Assembly (NCBI RefSeq): GCF_026341275.1
Contig: NZ_JAIFZO010000002.1
Span: forward strand, 3,263,264-3,327,263
Direction of reading: 5' to 3'
From: Streptomyces ortus
GTDB taxonomy: Bacteria > Actinomycetota > Actinomycetes > Streptomycetales > Streptomycetaceae
Length of the DNA stretch: 64,000 nt
Both the position numbers and the translations under genes were made by a program. The notes under the pieces were generated by a model. The model saw only the letters and a list, made by a program, of their open reading frames with translations. It was not told the DNA's origin and made no database searches. Below are positions 57,945 to 64,000 of this stretch, one piece after another (the first letter of the stretch is position 1; every line of letters begins with the position of its first letter).

Positions 57945-60900
57945 CTAACGCTCCTGGTTGTAGGTGCTGTCAGGACCACCATGCTGGTTCCTGGAGGCCT
58001 GACCGTTCGTTTCACTGCTTGCATCTCGGCCCCGCTGCACGCCGCGACGCAGGTTGCTCAGCCTGCCCCGGACGTCCTCGGGAGCGCGGGAGACCTGGGG
58101 GCCGCCCTGTGGGGTCGATTCCGCGGTGCCCTCGACCAGATTGGCCTTGGGTACCCGCCGCGGCAGGCCGGAGGAGGTGACCCCGCCCGCCTTGGGCTGC
58201 TTCAGCGCTTCGGCCCGGTGCCACATCTGGTCGTTGTTCGACCGCCAGTCGCCCTTGCCGCCGGTGCCGTTGCTGCCGCCGCCGTTGCTGTCGTTGTTCG
58301 CGAAGGGTGCCGGTGACTCCTGGCCCGCGGACTGCTTGCCGACCGCGGTGGCTCCGCGGCGGGGAAGTCCGGCGTCGGTGGTTCCGCGGCGCGGAAGCCC
58401 GGCGTCGGTGAGCTCGGGGGCGCCGGAGGAAACCGGTCCCGGAGCATCGAAGCCTACGCTGTCCGGCCCGGCCGCCTCAGCGGTCTGCGCGGACTCGGCC
58501 TGGGGAGCGTACTCGGCGGGGAAGCCGTTCGTGTACGCGTCCTGCTCCGGCCAGTCGTCCTGGTAGGGCTGCTCCTGGAAGGGCGGGAACGCCTCCTGCC
58601 CTGCGGCCGGGTCCGGCTGCTGCCCGCCCTGGCCCGGCTCCGCGTAGGCACCTTCCTGATAGCCGCCGGCCTGCGGGAAGTACGTCTCGTCGTACGACGT
58701 CTGCTGCTGTCCCTCGTACGACGTCTGCTGGTCGTAGGCGGGAGCGTCGGTGTACGCGGGCGTCTCGGTGTATGCCGCCGCCGTGTCGTCGAACGCGGGC
58801 TGCCCGTTCTCGTACCCCTGGCCGCCGTTCTCGTAGGCCTGCTGCGGGTCGAACTCGCCCTGGAAGGACGGAGCCTCGGCCTCGGGGTCGTGCGTCTGGG
58901 CCTCCAGCGCCGCGCGGCGCTCCTCCCGCATGAGGGAGCGGCCCACCGGGTCCAGCTCACGTATGTCGTCCGGGACCTCGGGGTTGTAGCGGCTGTCGTC
59001 GAAGCCCAGTTCGGCGGCCGTGCGCAGGGCAGGCTGGGCGCTCTGGAACTCCTCGCCCCCGAAGGGCGACGGCTGCTGCTGCTCGGGCCCCGGGATGATC
59101 TGCGAGACCGTGAAGTCGTCGCGCTGCACCTGGTAGTCGCCGCCGCCACCGTGGGTGATGGCGTCGGGGAGCATGACGAGCGAGGTCGTGCCGGCCTGCT
59201 CGCCCGAGGGGCGCAGCTGGACGCGGATGCCGTGCCGGTCGGACAGCCGGCCGACCACGAACAGGCCCATGCGCTGCGAGATCGCGGCGTCCACGGTCGG
59301 CGGGTTGGCCAGCTTGTGGTTGATGTCCGCGAAGTCCTCGGCGGTGAGGCCGATGCCCTTGTCGTGGATCTCGACCATGATGCGGCCGTCCGGCAGCCGG
59401 GTCGCGGTGACGCGGACCTTGGTCTGCGGGGACGAGAACGTGGTGGCGTTCTCCAGCAGCTCGGCGAGCAGGTGCACGAGGTCGGTGACGGCACGGCCGT
59501 GGATCTCGGCCTCCGGCACACCGGACAGCTCGATGCGCTCGTACTGCTCCACCTCGGAGGAGGCGGCACGCAGCACGTCGACCAGCGGGACCGGCTGGTC
59601 CCAGCGGCGGCCCGGCTCCTCGCCGGCGAGGACCAGGAGGTTCTCGCCGTTGCGGCGCATACGGGTCGCGAGGTGGTCCAGGCGGAAGAGGTTCTCCAGC
59701 TGGTCCGGATCGGCCTCGTTGTTCTCCAGGTCGGTGATGAGGGTCAGCTGGCCCTCGATCAGGGACTGGTTGCGGCGCGACAGGTTGGTGAAGATCGCGT
59801 TGATGTTGCCCCGCAGGAGCGCCTGCTCGGCGGCGAGCCGGACGGCCTCGCGGTGGACCTGGTCGAAGGCGCGGGCGACCTCGCCGATCTCGTCCGTGGT
59901 GTTGATCGGGATGGGCTGGACACGGGTGTCCACCCGGCCCGGGTCGGTGCGCGAGAGCTGGTCGACCAGCATCGGCAGGCGCTGCTCGGCCACGCCGAAG
60001 GCAGCGTTGCGCAGCTGGCGCATCGAGCGGCTCATCTGGCGGGCCACCATGCCGGCCAGGATGAAGGCGGCGAGCAGGGCGATGACGACCGCGGCACCGG
60101 TGATGAAGGCGTCACGCTTGGCGTCGGAGGCGATGGTCGAGGCCTCGGACACGGCCTTGTCGCCGAGGTCCGCCTCGATGGTGCGGTAGGCGTTGTACTT
60201 GGCGGTGTTGACCGCCCACCAGTTCTGGGCGGTGATGCCCTTGTCGGCGAGCGCCACCCGGGCACTGGCGTCGGTCGTCGCGAGGGTGCCGATACCGCTG
60301 ACCATGGCGGTGTCGCCGGACGGCGGCGGGACATACGTCTGCCCACGGGCCGCGGCGGCCTCCGCGGCCTCCTTGGCCTGCGCCGCGCCCTCGGTCTGGA
60401 TCCGCTTCTTGGCCTGCTCCAGCTTGGCGGCGTCGCTCTCCGTACCACCGCCGATGTACTCCTCGACGGCGATGCCTTCGAGGTAGGCGTACGAGGTGAG
60501 GGCGACGCGCTGCTTGGCCAGGCTCTCCTCGGAGGGCCCCGGCTTGATCAGCAGATGGGTGCCGATGGAGCGCTGGAGCGAGAGAGCGGCCTTGGAGAGG
60601 GAGATCGCGTAGACCGTACGGCCGTAGCTGGTGATGTTTCCGGTGCCCAGACCGAGTTCGTTGGCGAACTCCATCAGCGGGTGCTGGATCTCGACGTAAC
60701 CCTCTTCGGTCTCCACGCCCTTGAGCTTGGAGGTGTACGCGGCGGCGCGCAGGGCGGTGAGCTTGGGTTCCTGCTCACGGAAGATTCCGAGCCGGCGTTC
60801 GAGTCCGGCCTTGGCCGGCATGTTCTTGGCGGCCTCGTTGAAGGCGACGGCCGCGGCGTCGGTCTCACGGCGGGCCTTGACGACGGTCGCGTCCTTCTCG

Positions 60901-61259
60901 CCCTTGCCCTCCAGCAGGGGGGCGGCCGTGATGTCGCGCTCGGAGTACAGCTTGTCGCCGTAGGTCAGGGCGGCGCGGACCAGGCGCGCGGTGTTCTCCG
61001 CGTCCTCGGCCTCCCGCCAGGTGTCGATCGAGCTCTTCACCTGGAAGCCGCCCATGACGAGGCCGACGACCACGGGTATGAGCAGGATGGCATTCAGTCT
61101 GGTCGGTACGCGCCAGTTACGCGGAGAAAGACGGCCCCCGCCGGAGGGGGGTGGGGCCGTCGGCTCCGAGCCGGGCACATGTGCGGGTGCCGCTCCGCGC
61201 GGCGGCGGGGTGAAGTTGCCCCGTGCCGACGGCTCGGGACCGTTCTTGCTTCGCCTCAC
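57945..61259 (-). CDS. cvnA: Conservon 1 sensor histidine kinase-like protein CvnA
   Basis: The 1104-residue protein has a basic proline-rich N-terminus, a membrane helix near 60, an extracellular NIT-type sensing domain (about 85-390), a second helix (ITGAAVVIALLAAFILAGMVA), HAMP, a linker (FRLDHLATRMRRNGENLLVL) and a HATPase domain (AELLENATTFSS, DKGIGLTAEDF). A disordered Gln/Pro/Tyr-rich tail of about 370 residues carries three GLPRR motifs. Conservon kinases signal through their own CvnB-D, not a response regulator. The start is uncertain: GTG 61259 has GAGAGG 11 nt upstream; GTG 61286 would add nine residues. Confidence 0.92.
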   Translation of the reverse strand: MRRSKNGPEPSARGNFTPPPRGAAPAHVPGSEPTAPPPSGGGRLSPRNWRVPTRLNAILLIPVVVGLVMGGFQVKSSIDTWREAEDAENTARLVRAALTYGDKLYSERDITAAPLLEGKGEKDATVVKARRETDAAAVAFNEAAKNMPAKAGLERRLGIFREQEPKLTALRAAAYTSKLKGVETEEGYVEIQHPLMEFANELGLGTGNITSYGRTVYAISLSKAALSLQRSIGTHLLIKPGPSEESLAKQRVALTSYAYLEGIAVEEYIGGGTESDAAKLEQAKKRIQTEGAAQAKEAAEAAAARGQTYVPPPSGDTAMVSGIGTLATTDASARVALADKGITAQNWWAVNTAKYNAYRTIEADLGDKAVSEASTIASDAKRDAFITGAAVVIALLAAFILAGMVARQMSRSMRQLRNAAFGVAEQRLPMLVDQLSRTDPGRVDTRVQPIPINTTDEIGEVARAFDQVHREAVRLAAEQALLRGNINAIFTNLSRRNQSLIEGQLTLITDLENNEADPDQLENLFRLDHLATRMRRNGENLLVLAGEEPGRRWDQPVPLVDVLRAASSEVEQYERIELSGVPEAEIHGRAVTDLVHLLAELLENATTFSSPQTKVRVTATRLPDGRIMVEIHDKGIGLTAEDFADINHKLANPPTVDAAISQRMGLFVVGRLSDRHGIRVQLRPSGEQAGTTSLVMLPDAITHGGGGDYQVQRDDFTVSQIIPGPEQQQPSPFGGEEFQSAQPALRTAAELGFDDSRYNPEVPDDIRELDPVGRSLMREERRAALEAQTHDPEAEAPSFQGEFDPQQAYENGGQGYENGQPAFDDTAAAYTETPAYTDAPAYDQQTSYEGQQQTSYDETYFPQAGGYQEGAYAEPGQGGQQPDPAAGQEAFPPFQEQPYQDDWPEQDAYTNGFPAEYAPQAESAQTAEAAGPDSVGFDAPGPVSSGAPELTDAGLPRRGTTDAGLPRRGATAVGKQSAGQESPAPFANNDSNGGGSNGTGGKGDWRSNNDQMWHRAEALKQPKAGGVTSSGLPRRVPKANLVEGTAESTPQGGPQVSRAPEDVRGRLSNLRRGVQRGRDASSETNGQASRNQHGGPDSTYNQER

Positions 61260-61286
61260 TCGACCAACAACCTCTCGGCTCGGCAC

Positions 61287-61642
61287 CTTCGTCGTGCCGC
61301 GTGTGTCTTCCGGCCCTTACTACTGGGCAGTTCTGGCATTCCAGCACGTCAGTGTGTGCACGTCCAAACACTCGGAACCAAAGATTCCGGGTGAGGTGAG
61401 TCGCGAATAAAACGGAACATAAAGAACGAGCCCCGCCAAAAGGCGGGGCTTTTGTGAGCACAGCGGCATCAGGCGACCGCGTCGCGTGGCGGCACCACTC
61501 GATATCTCTGTCGAAACGTTATGAACACCGAGGCCGACCGTGTCAAACGACACAGCCGGCTCCAATGCGTCTACGACAACTTCTGTACGGCGTTGCCGAC
61601 TTGGGTGCCGAGCCTCCAGGAGCGCCATTCTCCGGGCGCCCC
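61287..61642. other. Intergenic region between the two conservons
   Basis: The minus-strand promoter of conservon 1 probably lies here; TAGTAA on the minus strand near 61316-61321 is one candidate -10. A hairpin lies at 61430-61453. The region is lower in GC than the coding DNA on both sides, with several A/T runs around 61400-61430. No coding-like frame is seen. Confidence 0.5.
61430..61453 (+). terminator. Hairpin GCCCCGCC-AAAA-GGCGGGGC-TTTT
   Basis: A perfect 8-bp stem is followed by TTTT on the plus strand, yet no plus-strand gene precedes it. On the minus strand, as needed for conservon 2, the following sequence is TCGTTCTTT, a weaker tract. Confidence 0.7.
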
Positions 61643-62218
61643 CTACCGCAGGCGCGCCATCAAGGCGTGCTCGACGAGCGTGATCAGAGCACTCTTGGCG
61701 TCCGAACGATGGCGGGCGTCCGTCGTGATGATCGGGGCGTCGGGCCCGATCTGCAGAGCCTCGCGAACCTCTTCGGGAGTGTAGGGCTGATGCCCGTCGA
61801 AGCCGTTGAGGGCGATGACGAACGGCAGTCCGCTGTTCTCGAAGTAGTCGACCGCCGGGAAGCAGTCGGCCAGGCGGCGGGTGTCGACCAGCACCACGGC
61901 GCCGATCGCGCCGCGCACCAGGTCGTCCCACATGAACCAGAAGCGGTCCTGACCCGGTGTACCGAAGAGGTACAGGATCAGGTCCTGGTCCAGGGTGATA
62001 CGGCCGAAGTCCATGGCCACCGTGGTGGTGGTCTTGTCTCCGGTGTGGGTGAGGTCGTCGATGCCGGCGCTCGCGGACGTCATCACGGCCTCGGTGCGCA
62101 GCGGGTTGATCTCGGAGACGGCACCCACGAACGTGGTCTTGCCGACGCCGAAACCACCCGCCACTACGATCTTCGCGGAGGTGGTCGCCCGCCCTCCGTC
62201 AGAGCTTGCGAAGTCCAC
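61643..62218 (-). CDS. cvnD: Conservon 2 small GTPase CvnD
   Basis: The 191-residue GTPase has the same G1 (GGFGVGKTT), G3 (GTPGQ) and G4 (ALNGFDG) motifs as the copy at 56.3 kb. It differs mainly in the N-terminus (DGGRATTSAK against SGGPSRSTTSAK) and a few sites such as GHQPYTPEE. It overlaps cvnC by 20 nt, exactly as in the first conservon. Confidence 0.92.
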   Translation of the reverse strand: MDFASSDGGRATTSAKIVVAGGFGVGKTTFVGAVSEINPLRTEAVMTSASAGIDDLTHTGDKTTTTVAMDFGRITLDQDLILYLFGTPGQDRFWFMWDDLVRGAIGAVVLVDTRRLADCFPAVDYFENSGLPFVIALNGFDGHQPYTPEEVREALQIGPDAPIITTDARHRSDAKSALITLVEHALMARLR

Positions 62219-62597
62219 TGAGCACCCTTTCGAGCAGTGTCACGGCCGGGGCGCCACCATTGCTCTCGTCGCCACCGGGCTGGTGGATCGCGACGAGTCC
62301 GGCTTCCGCGAGGTCCGCGACAAGAATCCGTGCCACGCCCAGGGGCATGGAGAGCAGAGCCGAGACCTCGGCCACCGACTTGACTTCACGGCAGAGGTGG
62401 CAGATCCGCTGGTGCTCGGGGAGCAGCCCCATGAGCGCTGCCGGATCGGCCGTGGTGCTGATCAGTGCCTCTATGGCGAGCTGGTAGCGCGGCCGGGTCC
62501 GGCCGCCGGTCATCGCGTACGGACGTACCAGCGGCTGGTCGCCCTCATCCTCGTACGAATGAGCGTACGGATCATGAGAAGCGGTGGGCGGGGTCAT
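62199..62597 (-). CDS. cvnC: Conservon 2 DUF742 protein CvnC
   Basis: The 132-residue protein has only a 20-residue N-terminus before the DUF742 domain, compared with about 75-100 in the conservon 1 copy. The domain is otherwise highly similar (PLVRPYAMTGGRTRPRYQLA, LPEHQRICHLCREVKS). The ATG follows GGAGG by 4 nt. Loss or gain of the disordered head after duplication is the clearest difference between copies. Confidence 0.92.
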   Translation of the reverse strand: MTPPTASHDPYAHSYEDEGDQPLVRPYAMTGGRTRPRYQLAIEALISTTADPAALMGLLPEHQRICHLCREVKSVAEVSALLSMPLGVARILVADLAEAGLVAIHQPGGDESNGGAPAVTLLERVLSGLRKL

Positions 62598-62699
62598 GGA
62601 TCCTCCGGGCGGGACAGCAAGTCGGTCAGTCGTGCCGTCTGACGGGGCCGGTGGGGGGAGGGCGGCCGGACGGTTTTTTCTACATTCGGTAGAACCTTG

Positions 62700-63122
62700 C
62701 TAGTGGAGCAGGCTGCCCTGGAGCTCTGCCCGCAGATCCGGTGTGAGCACTGCGCCCGCACGGTCCACCAGCAGAGCCATCTCGTAGCCGACGAGGCCGA
62801 TGTCGCAGTCCGGGTGGGACAGGACAGCGAGGGAGGACCCGTCCGAGATGGACATCAGGAAGAGGAAACCCCGTTCCATCTCGACGACCGTCTGGGCCAC
62901 TGTGCCGCCCTCGAAGATGCGTGAGGCACCGGCGGTCAGGGACGTGAGTCCGGAGGCGACGGCCGCGAGCTGGTCGGCGCGGTCGCGCGGGAAGCCCTCG
63001 GACATCGCCAGAAGGAGTCCGTCGGCGGAAACGACGACGGTGTGGGACACCCCGGGGGTGTTGTCAACGAAGTTGGTGATCAACCAGTTGAGGTTCTGTG
63101 CCGCCTGGCTCATCTGGCTCAA
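62700..63122 (-). CDS. cvnB: Conservon 2 Roadblock/LC7 protein CvnB
   Basis: The 140-residue protein is close to the conservon 1 copy (SQAAQNLNWLITNFVDNTPG). The likely start is TTG 63122, placed directly after the cvnA stop and with AGGAG upstream; ATG at 63113 is the alternative. A 102-nt gap to cvnC contains no terminator. Confidence 0.9.
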   Translation of the reverse strand: MSQMSQAAQNLNWLITNFVDNTPGVSHTVVVSADGLLLAMSEGFPRDRADQLAAVASGLTSLTAGASRIFEGGTVAQTVVEMERGFLFLMSISDGSSLAVLSHPDCDIGLVGYEMALLVDRAGAVLTPDLRAELQGSLLH

Positions 63123-64000
63123 CTAACGCTCCTGCTGGTGAGTGGGGCTGGGGAAGCTGCCGGTCTGGCCGGTACCGGCCTGGCGCCCCTGCTGAATGCC
63201 CCTGCGAAGATTGGTCAGCCGTCCGCGTACGTCATCGGGCGCACGCGAGACCTGCGGACCGGTTTGGTGCTGTTGCTGCTGCTGAGCCGTTCCCGCGACA
63301 AGGTTCGCGCGGGGGACCCGGCGCGGCAGACCCGAGACGGTCACGCCACCCGCGGTGGGCTGGCGTACCCGCTCGGCCTGACGGCCGAGTTCGTCATTGG
63401 GAGTGGTCCGCCAGGAGGAGGCGGAAGCGCCGGCGGTCGCCGGACGCTGCGGGGCCGCGGGAGCCTGTGCGGGCTGCTGCGGTGTGTGCTCGCTCTGGGC
63501 GCCGTCGCCGCCCTGAGCCTGGTTGAACCAGTTGGTTTCCAGGGTGTCGTACAGGGGTGTACGTCCGTCGCCGGGACTCGTCGCCGGCGGCAGTTCCCAG
63601 CCGTCGTTCGACGCCCGGAGTTCGTCGGGCCGCTGGTTCGCGCCCCCGTTGTCCGGCTGCGGGGGAAGCGTGGGACGGCGGCGCGGCTGCGGGCGCTGCT
63701 GCGAGGGACGGTTGCCGTTCGCGGGCCGCTCGTACTGCCCGGTTCCGTTGTCCTGCCGCTCGCCGTAGCCCTGCGCCGGGAACTGCCCGGTGTCCTGCTG
63801 GGCCGGCGCACCGTACTGACCGTTGGCGCCGGTTCCGGTGTCGTAGCCGTTCGGGGCGTACTGCGCCGGGTCCTGGCGGTTGTACTGGCCGCCCGCCTGG
63901 GGGTTGTGACCCGCGCCGGAGTGGTTCGGCGCACCGAACACGTCCGTGCGGACGAACTGTCCGTTGTCCTGCGACGGGCCGTTGCCGTGCGGCGCGTTTC
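63123..64000 (-). CDS. cvnA: Conservon 2 sensor kinase-like protein CvnA, C-terminal part
   Basis: Only the last 292 residues are in the window; the start lies beyond 64000. The visible part is the disordered tail, rich in Gln, Pro, Gly, Asn and Tyr, and ending in the block SGLPRRVPRANL to QVSRAPDDVRGRLTNLRRGI, which is nearly identical to the end of the first CvnA. The frame is open to the window edge (it reads NAPHGNGPSQDNGQF there), so this is a truncation by the window and not a broken gene. A single GLPRR motif is seen in this part. Confidence 0.88.
   Translation of the reverse strand, partial: NAPHGNGPSQDNGQFVRTDVFGAPNHSGAGHNPQAGGQYNRQDPAQYAPNGYDTGTGANGQYGAPAQQDTGQFPAQGYGERQDNGTGQYERPANGNRPSQQRPQPRRRPTLPPQPDNGGANQRPDELRASNDGWELPPATSPGDGRTPLYDTLETNWFNQAQGGDGAQSEHTPQQPAQAPAAPQRPATAGASASSWRTTPNDELGRQAERVRQPTAGGVTVSGLPRRVPRANLVAGTAQQQQQHQTGPQVSRAPDDVRGRLTNLRRGIQQGRQAGTGQTGSFPSPTHQQER

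Noticed and set aside
1..64000. Mobile element, prophage or biosynthetic cluster
   Set aside because: No transposase, integrase, attachment-site repeat, phage structural gene or polyketide/peptide synthetase is present; gene order is core-chromosome.
1..64000. tRNA or rRNA genes
   Set aside because: I saw no cloverleaf-type sequence with GGTTCGAATCC-like arms in the gaps; a tRNAscan run would confirm.

Overview
The window is chromosomal DNA of a Streptomyces or very close relative. GC content is very high, third codon positions are almost all G or C, and GTG/TTG starts are common. Hallmark genes include two conservon operons (cvnABCD), acyl-CoA carboxylase accB-accE, a large LuxR (LAL) regulator, a Streptomyces griseus-type trypsin and two GGDEF/EAL proteins. 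From memory, the order ligA - GGDEF/EAL - gatCAB - GGDEF/EAL - ilvBNC - serA - putA/pruA - leuB - ilvE - cimA - accB/accE - cvn matches the SCO5490s to SCO5540s of S. coelicolor. This is core-chromosome sequence. I see no prophage, insertion sequence, tRNA, rRNA, CRISPR array or antibiotic gene cluster.

Layout. 0-6 kb: a stand-alone core-MetE methionine synthase, NAD-dependent DNA ligase, and a membrane GGDEF-EAL protein whose EAL motif is intact. 6-14 kb: gatC-gatA, a small membrane protein gene, gatB, an MMPL transporter, a GNAT acetyltransferase and small proteins. 14-21 kb: a LAL regulator, a secreted sugar dehydrogenase lipoprotein, an aldo/keto reductase and a 2-hydroxyacid dehydrogenase. 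21-24 kb: a second membrane PAS-GGDEF-EAL protein with an intact GGDEF motif and inhibitory site but a destroyed EAL motif. 24-30 kb: ilvB-ilvN-ilvC behind a transcription attenuator, then serA. 30-37 kb: a frameshifted MFS exporter divergent from a TetR gene, and a PucR-type regulator divergent from proline dehydrogenase and P5C dehydrogenase. 37-43 kb: a Tat-exported phosphatase, leuB, ilvE, and citramalate synthase behind a second attenuator. 43-53 kb: secreted enzymes (GH3, trypsin, PL8 lyase), a TPM-like membrane protein, a GNAT protein and a YceI protein. 53-56 kb: accB-accE and an SGNH esterase. 56-64 kb: two conservons in tandem on the minus strand, the second cut by the window end in cvnA.

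How it works together. The middle of the window concentrates branched-chain amino-acid biosynthesis: ilvBNC, leuB, ilvE and cimA. Two of these units are controlled by leader peptides rich in Ile, Leu and Val codons followed by intrinsic terminators. Two c-di-GMP proteins of probably opposite activity lie 15 kb apart. The tandem conservons each supply a sensor kinase-like protein, a Roadblock protein, a DUF742 protein and a small GTPase for membrane signalling.

Strongest observations: (1) the ilv and cimA attenuators, the ilv one with a duplicated decamer that can pair with the segment abutting the terminator; (2) a repeated promoter layout in which TAnnnT ends 6-7 nt before a start codon without a clear ribosome site, at about nine genes, indicating leaderless mRNAs; (3) the tandem duplicated conservons; (4) a low-GC3 leader with an 18-bp palindrome before a 42-residue gene; (5) a single-base frameshift in the MFS exporter; (6) a 212-bp nested inverted repeat.
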